From Burkholderiales bacterium (GTDB lineage: Bacteria > Pseudomonadota > Gammaproteobacteria > Burkholderiales > Burkholderiaceae_E): a stretch of 10,895 nt of DNA. Position numbers and translations under genes: made by a program. A model generated the notes under the pieces. That model saw only the letters and a list, made by a program, of their open reading frames with translations. It made no database searches and was not told the DNA's origin. How positions within the stretch are numbered: the stretch's first letter is position 1; each line of letters begins with the position of its first letter. Below, in pieces: positions 1-6,390 of the stretch. Location: assembly GCA_020348765.1 (NCBI GenBank), contig CP070753.1, positions 2,403,560 to 2,414,454 of the forward strand, written 5' to 3'.

Positions 1-420
1 ACCCGCGCCGGCGCCCGTCGCCAAGCCCGAACCGCCCCCGGCGCCTGTCGCCGAGGCCAAACCCGCGCCGGCGCCCGTCGCCAAGCCCGAACCGACCCCG
101 GCGCCCGTCGCAAAGCCCGAACCGCCCCCGGTGCCCGTCACCGAGCCCGAGCCGGCTCCAGCGCCTGTCGCCGAGGCCAAACCCGCGCCGGCACCCATCA
201 CCGAGCCCGAACCGACCCCGGCGCCTGTCGCCGAGGCCAAACCCGCGCCAGCACCCGTCACCGAGCCCGAGCCGGCTCCGGCGCCTGTCGCCGAAGCCAA
301 ACCCGCGCCAGCACCCGTGGCAGAGGCCGAGCCGACCCCGGCGCCTGTCGCCGAGGCCAAACCCGCGCCAGCACCCGTGGCAGAGGCCGAACCAACCCCG
401 ACGCCTGTCGCCGAGGCCGC
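1..420 (+). repeat. 60-bp coding tandem repeat (two 30-bp half units), seven copies visible
   Basis: Seven successive 60-base blocks line up without indels from base 1 to 420. Each is made of two 30-base half units encoding about ten residues, alternating versions of PAPAPVAEAK and PEPTPAPVAE. The half-unit core gcgcctgtcgccgaggcc recurs nearly unchanged. Copies differ at a few positions only, for example Val-Ala versus Val-Thr and Glu-Ala versus Lys-Pro. The array runs off the left edge, so the true copy number is unknown. A 60-base in-frame period means slippage changes rod length without breaking the frame. Confidence 0.95.
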
Positions 421-1411
421 ACCGGCACCCCCGCCCGGCGCCGAGGCCGAGCAAAGCGCCGGTGCGGTACCGGGCCCCGCTCCGGTGCCGACCGAGCGCC
501 TGCCCGAAGCGCCGAAGCCTTTGGAAGCCGCGCCCGCGGTTCGGGCCGAGACCGCGGCGGCGGACACGGCTTCAGCCGCAACGGCAGCCGCCGCCGCTAG
601 CGGCGCCCGACCGGACGAACCGGCCGACAAGACCGGCGCCGACGCGATCTCCGAGCTGCTCGCGACGCTGGCACGAAAGGCCGCCGCGCCTGAGGTCGCC
701 GAGTCCCCCGCGAGCGAGACCGTCGAGCCCGCGGCGCAGAAACGCACCGAACCGGATGCCGAGTCGGCGAGCTCGACCGCCCGGGCCGCCGAGCCGGACG
801 CCGGAACGCCTCCATCGACCCTGGCGCTCGCACCCACTCCTGCGCCGGCACCGCTGCCGAGACTGGAGCCGCCATCACCGCCGCCGTTCACGATCGACAG
901 CGGCATCGATATCCTGGACGCGATCCACGCCGCACGAGACCCGTCGCTGCGTGTCCAGGTCGATGCCGGATCGGGGTCGCTTCGCATCGGCAGCGATCGC
1001 CTGCGATTTCGGATCCGGTCGGACATCGGGGGGCTGCTGCACATCTTCATGGTCGGCACCGACGGCTCGCATGTCTACGAGCTGTTCCCGAACGGCCTGG
1101 ATCCGGACAATCGCATCGAAGCGAACCGGGAAATCGACCTGCCGAGGCCCTCGTGGGAAATGGTCGCGGGTGGCCCTCCGGGGCGCAACGAGTTCGTCGT
1201 GATCGTGACACCGGTACCGCGTGACTTCTCGTCCGCAGGCGTGCAGCCTGGCAACCCGTTCGGCGAGTTCGACATCGACGCTGCCAGGCGTGTCGCCCAG
1301 GCGTCCGGCCCCGGGGCGCTCGCTGGCGCTCCGGATTGCCCGCGCTCCGACAGCGGCTGCGCTCGCTATGCGGCGCAGCGATTCCATGTCGATGAGATCG
1401 TCGCGCGTTAG
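1..1411 (+). CDS. DUF4384-domain protein with long Pro/Ala/Glu repeat rod (5' end outside window)
   Basis: The frame is open from base 2 with no upstream stop, so the gene begins outside the window and any GTG inside the repeat is not a credible start. It ends with TAG at 1409-1411, leaving 469 residues here. The first 140 or so are 10-residue repeats of the type PAPAPVAEAK/PEPTPAPVAE. About 150 residues of low-complexity Ala/Pro/Glu/Thr follow. The last 160 or so residues resemble DUF4384, with LRIGSDRLRFRIRSD, then HIFMVGTDGSHVYELFPN, LPRPSWEMVAGGPPG and a closing Cys pair (PDCPRSDSGC) before an F-H-V-D-E-I tail. DUF4384 domains are often fused to Ser/Thr kinases or other signalling modules near T6SS loci; the missing N-terminus would show which. 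The repeats probably form an extended spacer that holds DUF4384 away from the N-terminal domain. The hydrolase gene follows after 56 bases on the same strand. The domain call is from memory of the family pattern. Confidence 0.8.
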   Translation, partial: PAPAPVAKPEPPPAPVAEAKPAPAPVAKPEPTPAPVAKPEPPPVPVTEPEPAPAPVAEAKPAPAPITEPEPTPAPVAEAKPAPAPVTEPEPAPAPVAEAKPAPAPVAEAEPTPAPVAEAKPAPAPVAEAEPTPTPVAEAAPAPPPGAEAEQSAGAVPGPAPVPTERLPEAPKPLEAAPAVRAETAAADTASAATAAAAASGARPDEPADKTGADAISELLATLARKAAAPEVAESPASETVEPAAQKRTEPDAESASSTARAAEPDAGTPPSTLALAPTPAPAPLPRLEPPSPPPFTIDSGIDILDAIHAARDPSLRVQVDAGSGSLRIGSDRLRFRIRSDIGGLLHIFMVGTDGSHVYELFPNGLDPDNRIEANREIDLPRPSWEMVAGGPPGRNEFVVIVTPVPRDFSSAGVQPGNPFGEFDIDAARRVAQASGPGALAGAPDCPRSDSGCARYAAQRFHVDEIVAR

Positions 1412-1467
1412 CGAACGATCGGTCGACGAAACCGGGTCCGGCACGCGATCGGCATTCGGAGTCAGGG

Positions 1468-2166
1468 ATGGCGAGGACGCTTCGCTTCGGTGACCGCGGC
1501 CCGGAGGTCGGCAGGCTGCAGACGCTCCTGAATCAGCGCCTGCGGCCCAGCCCGCAGCTCGGCGTCGACGGCGTCTTCGGCCGGCGAACCGCCGGCGCGG
1601 TGCGTCTCTATCAGGCGGCCGTCGATCTGGGCATCGACGGGATCGCCGGGCCACGAACCTGGGCTGCGCTCGAGACCGAACGGCCCAAGAGCGCCGGCGC
1701 CGAGCGACCGGTCCCGGTCACGTCACCCGATGCGCCCTGGATGGCGATCGCGACGCGCGAGGTTGGCCAGCGCGAGGTGCCGGGCAGACAGCGGAATCCG
1801 CGCATCATCGCCTATCACGCGACCACGACCCTCGGTGCCAGCAGCGACGAGACGCCGTGGTGCGCGTCGTTCGTGAACTGGTGTCTGCTCCAGGCGGGCA
1901 TAGCCGGCACCGACTCGGCCGGAGCGGCCAGCTGGTTGCGCTGGGGCCGCACGTGCGGGCCGCGCACAGGCGCGATCACCGTCATCTACAATCCCGAGCT
2001 GAAGAACAGCGGCATGTCGCGAACCGGCAATCACGTCGGCTTCCTGGTGCGCTCGACGTCGACGCATTTCGTGCTGCTCGGCGGCAACCAGAGCGACCAG
2101 GTCAAGGTCTCGCGATATCCGAAATCCGCCTGGCAATTGAAGGGACATCGGTGGCCGGCACCATAG
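1468..2166 (+). CDS. Peptidoglycan-binding TIGR02594/CHAP-like cell-wall hydrolase
   Basis: This 232-residue protein is a likely peptidoglycan amidase or endopeptidase. Residues 5-69 match a PG_binding_1 domain (FGDRGPEVGRLQTLLN, then DGVFGRRTAGAVRLYQ and GIAGPRTWAAL). From about residue 89 it matches the TIGR02594 NlpC/P60- or CHAP-like fold. The probable triad is Cys132 in TPWCASFVNWC, His189 in GNHVGFL and Asn207 in LLGGNQSD. The ATG at 1468 has a GGAG at 1458-1461, six bases upstream. No signal peptide is visible, so the protein would need T6SS delivery or another non-Sec route to reach a cell wall, or it acts only on lysis. A small lipoprotein gene begins at or just before its stop, which is the arrangement expected for a toxin and a periplasmic immunity protein. 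Hydrolase class is well supported; the effector role is inference. Confidence 0.82.
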   Translation: MARTLRFGDRGPEVGRLQTLLNQRLRPSPQLGVDGVFGRRTAGAVRLYQAAVDLGIDGIAGPRTWAALETERPKSAGAERPVPVTSPDAPWMAIATREVGQREVPGRQRNPRIIAYHATTTLGASSDETPWCASFVNWCLLQAGIAGTDSAGAASWLRWGRTCGPRTGAITVIYNPELKNSGMSRTGNHVGFLVRSTSTHFVLLGGNQSDQVKVSRYPKSAWQLKGHRWPAP

Positions 2167-2189
2167 CCAAGACCAGGGGCAGCGCCTCG

Positions 2190-2618
2190 ATGATCAGACT
2201 CGGCGCATGGCTGGTTGCGTTGTTGCTGTTCTCGAGTGCCTGCGCGGCAACCGGGCCGCAGACGTCCTATCAGGGCTTCTGGGCCCGGTTCAGGCAAGCG
2301 GTGCTGGATGACGACAGGGACCGGGTCGTCTCGCTGATGCGATTGCCGTTCGAAGTGCGCGGACCCGACGACGCGCAACCGGTCAGGCGACTGGACCGCG
2401 CCGGCTTTCTCGAGATCTACGATCGGCTGGTTCTGCAGGAACTCTATCTGCCGCAAGGTGGCGCGCTCGTGGTGCGCACGATGCGCGCGTTGATCGAGCA
2501 ACGACCCGACGCCAGCGAGGACGACTTGTTGACAGAGGGGATCGCCCGCTTTCACCAGTTCCAGTTCGAGCGCATCGGCGACCACTGGCGCTTTACGCGA
2601 GCCTACCTCGAGGAATAG
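2190..2618 (+). CDS. Small putative lipoprotein, candidate periplasmic immunity protein
   Basis: From ATG 2190 this encodes 142 residues with a lipoprotein signal: MIRLGAWLVALLLFSSAC, lipobox S-S-A-C, lipidated Cys18. The mature part is a compact alpha/beta-looking domain (YQGFWARFRQAVLDDDRD, RLPFEVRG, FLEIYDRLV, then FHQFQFERIGDHWRFTRAYL) without a named family that I can assign; its size and closing strands would fit an NTF2-like fold, which is a guess. AGGGG at 2175-2179 precedes the ATG by ten bases. An alternative GTG at 2151 has AAGGGA at 2140-2145 and would overlap the hydrolase gene by 16 bases, adding 13 residues ahead of the signal peptide. The position directly after a cell-wall hydrolase suggests periplasmic immunity, or a chaperone-like partner. 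Its last 26 bases overlap tail to tail with the relic minus-strand frame. Confidence 0.75.
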   Translation: MIRLGAWLVALLLFSSACAATGPQTSYQGFWARFRQAVLDDDRDRVVSLMRLPFEVRGPDDAQPVRRLDRAGFLEIYDRLVLQELYLPQGGALVVRTMRALIEQRPDASEDDLLTEGIARFHQFQFERIGDHWRFTRAYLEE

Positions 2619-2889
2619 CGTCGTCCGTCCCGCAAGGCGCGATCACGCGCTCGCCGCGCGTGCCGACGAACCGCGAAAGGTCGCCGCGGCGGTCTGCACG
2701 ATTGGACACCGGCCCGACGATGCGGCTGCGTGCCAGCTGGGTCGATTCGTGCCCACCGCGGCACCTGCTGCGCGATCGCAAACAGCTCCCGGAACGGCGT
2801 GTGCCAGGTGTACACCTGCTGGTACAGCTCGAGCAGTTCGTCCCGCGTGACCGGCGCCTTTGCACCAGCGACGGCTTGCTGTATAGGAC
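2593..2889 (-). pseudogene. Frameshifted relic of an unrecognised minus-strand gene
   Basis: The 350 bases between the lipoprotein and the kinase hold no intact gene, but two adjoining minus-strand segments look strongly coding. Segment one (2851 down to 2753) reads VTRDELLELYQQVYTWHTPF and on to AIAQQVPRW, with 31 of 33 codons ending in G or C. One extra base at about 2752 then shifts the frame. Segment two (2751 to the TAA at 2593) reads HESTQLARSRIVGPVSN and on to FVGTRGERVIAPCGTDDA, with 37 of 46 codons to residue DDAI ending in G/C. A short piece before segment one (2889-2862, AVLYSKPSLVQ) lies in the same frame as segment two, which would need a compensating one-base loss near 2852-2862. 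No good start or Shine-Dalgarno site is visible. I do not recognise the family. It could be sequencing error rather than decay. Confidence 0.4.
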
Positions 2890-2933
2890 CGCGGCACCGG
2901 GCGGGAACCGCGGGCGCGAGCGCTTCGCTTCCC

Positions 2934-2939
2934 TATAAT
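2934..2939 (+). promoter_or_regulatory. TATAAT -10 element upstream of the kinase gene
   Basis: An exact TATAAT stands out in this GC-rich background, 29 bases before the kinase ATG. Transcription would start near 2946 and give a leader of roughly 23 bases with no clear Shine-Dalgarno site. No good -35 hexamer lies at the usual spacing. A second possible sigma-70 site, TTGCAC (2860-2865) with a 16-base spacer and TATAGG (2882-2887), lies upstream. Either would make the kinase and TssQ-like genes a transcription unit separate from the hydrolase-lipoprotein pair. Confidence 0.4.
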
Positions 2940-2968
2940 GGGGCCTCGCCGCCCGCACCCGCGTTCAC

Positions 2969-4966
2969 ATGTCCGATCCCGCCGTCGAAACGCCGAGATC
3001 CGGCTCCACGCTTCCGCCAGGCACGCGCCTGAACGAGTTCGAGATCGTTCGGCTGCTCGCCGCCGGCAGCGTCGGCGGCCTGTACCTGGCCGAGGATCGA
3101 CTGCTCGGGCGACGGGTCGCGATCAAGGAGTTCCTGCCCGAGCAGATCGCGCTGCGTACGGCCGACGGCGAGGTGCGTCCGCGATCCGAATCGACCGCGG
3201 CGGCATTCGACGCCGGGCGGCGCAGCCTGCTGGAGGAAGCGCGCCTGCTGGCACAGGTCGAGCACCCCGCGCTCGTGAGCGTACTGCGCTTCTGGGAAGC
3301 CAACGGCACGGCCTATGTCGTGATGCCCTATTACGAGGGGCAGGTGCTGCGCGAGGCGCTCGCCGCGCAGCCGCACCTGGGCACCGAGCAGTGGCTCAGG
3401 CGGCTGGCGGCCCGGATGCTGGGAGCACTGGCGGCGATGCATGCGGCTGGCGCCGTGCACGGCGACCTGTCTCCCGAGACCGTGTTGATCCTGCCGGGCG
3501 ATCAGCCGATGATCGTCGGACTCGGCGCCACGCGGCGCAAGCTGGCCGAAACGGCCCCCGGTCTGACGGTGATGGTCAAACCGGGCTTCGCGCCGATCGA
3601 ACAGTATGCGACCGATCTGCCGTACGGCCCGTGGTCCGACGTCTACGGCGTGGCCGCGATCCTGTACCTCGGCGTCACCGGCAAGCCGCCGGCGCCGGCG
3701 ATCACCCGCGTCGCCGGCAAGGCGCTGGTGCCGGCCGCCGATTTCGGCCACGCCGGCTTTTCCGCCACCTTCCTCGAGGCGATCGATCGAGGACTGGCCC
3801 TCGAGGGTGCAGACCGGCCGCAGTCGGCACAGGCGCTGCGCGAGTTGCTCGGCATCGACGATGCAACCCGCGGCGACGGCCGGATGGTTACCGGCATCGC
3901 GCCGACCGAATTGCGCGCCGCCGCGGCAGCCGGGACCGACGCAACGCGGCGGACCGCCGGCGAAGCGGCGGAACCGTCGCGCGCGCAAGTGCCGACGGCG
4001 CCGACTGCAGCCGGCGCCGGATCCGAAGCGGCCGCCGCCGAGCCCTCGATTCTCGCAGTGCGGGCGTCTGCCGCCGAACCGGCCCCGGGGCCGGGGGCGG
4101 GGGCAGGAGGCGGCACCGCCGACCGGGACGCGGCTTCCGCTGCGGCCGGCGCCCCGCCAGCGGCGGGCAGTGGTTCGGCTCGGGGCGAACAGGCCACCCA
4201 AGGCGACGCGCTCGCCGCCGTCAGCGACGCCAAGTCGCGACTGCGCGAGCAGCGCAGGCGCGACCCGCAGCGAGCGGCGAGCCGCACGGCGCCGCGGCGG
4301 CGGCTGCCGATGGTCCCGATTGCCGGCGGCCTCGCGGTCGCGCTCCTGATCGCGCTGGTCTGGTTGCTGCTGCAATCTCCGTCGAAAACGGATCAGCCGA
4401 TCGCGCCGTCGCCGGTGACGGGCGACGTATCGCAGCCGCCGCAGGCGGGCGATGCAGCCGCGGCGAAGGCGACCGAGCCATCACCGCAGCCGGACGCTGC
4501 CCCAGCCGCAGCGGCCGGCGCGGGACCGGTCACCGGCGATGGCTCGGCCGCAGTCGGCGGCGCTGCGAGCGGCGGCGGGACCGGGGCAGTGCCGGGCGCT
4601 GCGGCTGGTACCGCCTCCGGTGCCGACTCGGCTCCCGCCGGCGCGGACCGAGCAACCGCGACGGCCGCGCCGAGCCGGCCACGTCCGCCGGCCGGCACTG
4701 CGACGGCCCCGTCGCAGCCGCGCCCCGCGCCGCAACCCGCAGCGCAGCCGGTGCCACCGGCGAGCGGCACGGTGCTGCTGTCGGTCCGACCCTGGGGCGA
4801 GGTTTTCGTCGACGGGCAATCGCGCGGGGTGACGCCACCGCTGAAGCGACTGCCGCTGGCACCTGGCGAGCACGTGATCGAGATCCGCAACCCGGCCGGT
4901 AGCCCCTATCGGCGTACGATCCGCATCGATGCGTCGCAGCAACTGACCCTGACGCATGATTTCTGA
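2969..4966 (+). CDS. T6SS-associated Ser/Thr kinase-like membrane protein with PEGA domain (probable pseudokinase)
   Basis: This 665-residue protein has the layout of T6SS PpkA-type kinases. Residues 22-290 or so are the kinase domain: loop AAGSVGGLYLAED (31-43), VAIKEF with Lys53, helix-C acid Glu89/Glu90, catalytic loop HGDLSPETV (164-172) with Asp166, and PGFAPIEQY (205-213) followed by WSDVYGVAA (222-230). A Pro/Ala linker leads to one membrane span at about 449-469 (PIAGGLAVALLIALVWLLL). An Ala/Pro/Gly-rich extracytoplasmic linker then ends in a PEGA domain at about 602-665 (LLSVRPWGEVFVDGQSRG). Two metal-binding residues are missing. The DFG motif reads Gly184-Leu-Gly, and the catalytic-loop Asn is Thr171. 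The first glycine of the loop is Ala31 or Ala32. Fold and placement are certain; phosphotransfer activity is doubtful. The ATG at 2969 has no clear Shine-Dalgarno site. The TssQ-like gene follows after 30 bases. Confidence 0.9.
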   Translation: MSDPAVETPRSGSTLPPGTRLNEFEIVRLLAAGSVGGLYLAEDRLLGRRVAIKEFLPEQIALRTADGEVRPRSESTAAAFDAGRRSLLEEARLLAQVEHPALVSVLRFWEANGTAYVVMPYYEGQVLREALAAQPHLGTEQWLRRLAARMLGALAAMHAAGAVHGDLSPETVLILPGDQPMIVGLGATRRKLAETAPGLTVMVKPGFAPIEQYATDLPYGPWSDVYGVAAILYLGVTGKPPAPAITRVAGKALVPAADFGHAGFSATFLEAIDRGLALEGADRPQSAQALRELLGIDDATRGDGRMVTGIAPTELRAAAAAGTDATRRTAGEAAEPSRAQVPTAPTAAGAGSEAAAAEPSILAVRASAAEPAPGPGAGAGGGTADRDAASAAAGAPPAAGSGSARGEQATQGDALAAVSDAKSRLREQRRRDPQRAASRTAPRRRLPMVPIAGGLAVALLIALVWLLLQSPSKTDQPIAPSPVTGDVSQPPQAGDAAAAKATEPSPQPDAAPAAAAGAGPVTGDGSAAVGGAASGGGTGAVPGAAAGTASGADSAPAGADRATATAAPSRPRPPAGTATAPSQPRPAPQPAAQPVPPASGTVLLSVRPWGEVFVDGQSRGVTPPLKRLPLAPGEHVIEIRNPAGSPYRRTIRIDASQQLTLTHDF

Positions 4967-4996
4967 GCCATTGGCGACCGACTGGAGGGCTGGAGC

Positions 4997-5506
4997 ATGA
5001 CCGAAACGCGCGCCGAAACCCCACAGACCACGCTCGCCGGCCACTGGCGCAGTCGCTGTCTGATCGGCATTGCGGCCGCGGTCCTGGCGTCGGGCTGCCA
5101 GACGCCGGCGCCCAAGCCGGCACCGCCGCCGGCGGCTCCGCCCAGACCGGCTGCACCTGCGCCCGCTCCAGCTCCTGCCCCGGTACCGCTGACACCGGCG
5201 CAGGTTCGCCTGAAAGTGGGCGCCACGCTGTACGATCGCGGCGACTTCGAGCGAGCGATCCGAAGCCTCGGGTCGGCCGAACCGATATGGCAGAGCAACG
5301 AACCGCTGGTGAAGATCGCCGCGCACAAGCTGATGGCATTCAGCGCCTGCGCGCTGGGCCGGCGCCAGGCCTGTCGCGATGCGTTCGACGCGCTGCTGAA
5401 GATCGATCCCGGCTTCGAGTTGACGCCGGCCGAAGCCGGCCACCCGATCTGGGGACCCATTTTCGTCGAGGCCAAGCAGGCGGCCCGCACCGGGACCGGG
5501 CGCTGA
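4997..5506 (+). CDS. TssQ-like T6SS-associated lipoprotein
   Basis: This 169-residue protein has a lipoprotein signal with lipobox L-A-S-G-C (Cys34) after a hydrophobic stretch LIGIAAAVLASG. A Pro/Ala linker (about 36-68) follows, then a helical TPR-like domain: AQVRLKVGATLYDRGDFERA, IAAHKLMAFSACALGRRQAC, and LKIDPGFELTPAEAGHPIWG (up to about residue 155). The pattern of a repeat helix pair, two Cys around an R-R-Q-A, and a G-H-P-x-W-G-P-x-F ending matches the TssQ family of T6SS lipoproteins as I remember it. The site of action would be the periplasmic face of a membrane. GGAGGG at 4984-4989, seven bases before the ATG, supports the start. The gene follows the kinase by 30 bases and is probably cotranscribed. 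Its role in T6SS is not well defined, so the function is inferred from linkage. Confidence 0.8.
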   Translation: MTETRAETPQTTLAGHWRSRCLIGIAAAVLASGCQTPAPKPAPPPAAPPRPAAPAPAPAPAPVPLTPAQVRLKVGATLYDRGDFERAIRSLGSAEPIWQSNEPLVKIAAHKLMAFSACALGRRQACRDAFDALLKIDPGFELTPAEAGHPIWGPIFVEAKQAARTGTGR

Positions 5507-5536
5507 CCGTGCCCTACCGCCGGCGCGCGGAACGGC

Positions 5537-6304
5537 TCAGCGCATCACCACCTGCGTGGCCAGGTTGACCTCGCCGTACCAGAGCGCCATCGCCGAGTAG
5601 TTGTCCTGCCCCTTGCGACCGCGATTCAGCACCGAGTGCTCCATGCGCGCCAGCCAATCGTCGGGCGACGAAGCGCGCTGCAGCGCGCTCTCCATCTCGC
5701 GTTCGTCGACGTATTCCCAGAATCCGTCGCTGCAAAGCAGGAACGCGTCGCCCGGCTCCAGGCTCAGTGGCTGCGCAACGATCTCGGGCTCGAAGCCGTC
5801 GCGCACCCCCAGCGATCCGGTCAGCACGTTGCGGCTCGGTCCATGGCATGCAGTGGCCTCGTCGATGTAACCGGCGTCGAGCATCGACTGCACCAGACTG
5901 TGATCGCGGGTGCGGCACTGGATGTAGCCGCCCCGAAAACCGTACAGGCGCGAATCACCGACGTGGCCCCAGACCGCAATGCCCGGGTTCGCGTCGAGCG
6001 CGACCACGACGATGGTCGCGCGCATGTCGCTGAGATCGCGGCTGGACAACTGAGTGCGATTGACCGCTTCGTTGGCCTCGGCGATCAGCGTGTGGATCGT
6101 GTCCGGCGTGGCCGTTGGCCGGCTGGCAAAGGACTCGAGCACGCTATCGACCGCGGTCCGCGCGGCGACATCGCCGCCACCATGTCCGCCGGCGCCGTCG
6201 CAAAGCACGCAGCAGATCGTATCGCCCTCGGTCGAGTAGCCGCAGGCGTCCTCGTTGCGATCACGACCGCCGACCTTCGACAGTACGGAGAGCCGAACAT
6301 CCAT
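5537..6304 (-). CDS. pppA: PP2C-family Ser/Thr protein phosphatase of the T6SS phosphorylation switch
   Basis: The 255 residues carry a complete PP2C (PPM) motif set: GGRDRNED (12-19) with Glu18, LCDGAGGHGGGDVA (34-47) with metal ligands Asp36 and Gly37, VGDSRLY (115-121), RDHS (133-136), CSDGFWEY (191-198) with Asp193, and GQDNYSA (232-238) with Asp234. The protein is cytosolic, with no signal or membrane segment. In T6SS loci such phosphatases (PppA/Stp1) oppose the PpkA kinase by dephosphorylating FHA-bound substrates, usually turning firing down. The ATG at 6304 is favoured because the first strand (VRLSVLSKVGGR) starts immediately. The Shine-Dalgarno site is weak. The gene is last in the minus-strand operon, 86 bases after tagH, and ends 30 bases from the convergent lipoprotein gene. 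Unlike its kinase and FHA partners, nothing in it looks damaged. Confidence 0.92.
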   Translation of the reverse strand: MDVRLSVLSKVGGRDRNEDACGYSTEGDTICCVLCDGAGGHGGGDVAARTAVDSVLESFASRPTATPDTIHTLIAEANEAVNRTQLSSRDLSDMRATIVVVALDANPGIAVWGHVGDSRLYGFRGGYIQCRTRDHSLVQSMLDAGYIDEATACHGPSRNVLTGSLGVRDGFEPEIVAQPLSLEPGDAFLLCSDGFWEYVDEREMESALQRASSPDDWLARMEHSVLNRGRKGQDNYSAMALWYGEVNLATQVVMR

Positions 6305-6390
6305 CTTTGCCGTGATCGCCTCGCTCGCTTCGGTCGCTTTGTGGATCGTGGTCTCGACTTCGGGCTCGTGGTCGGCCGCCGCGACTCGGC

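Noticed and set aside
1..420. Repeat array considered as a CRISPR
   Set aside because: The units are contiguous, in frame and coding, with no unique spacers between repeats.
2619..2968. Plus-strand small genes in the gap before the kinase
   Set aside because: The plus frames have weaker third-position G/C bias than the minus-strand segments, no ribosome-binding sites and no recognisable domain.
2938..4902. A 654-codon plus-strand open frame alongside the kinase
   Set aside because: It is Arg-rich, has no domains and is offset from the clear kinase frame; long shadow frames are expected at this GC content.
5500..5543. Inverted repeat GCGCTGA / TCAGCGC spanning both convergent stop codons, possible bidirectional terminator
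   Set aside because: The arms are only seven bases with a 30-base loop and no T-tract on either side. The match follows largely from both genes ending in Arg-CGC plus TGA.
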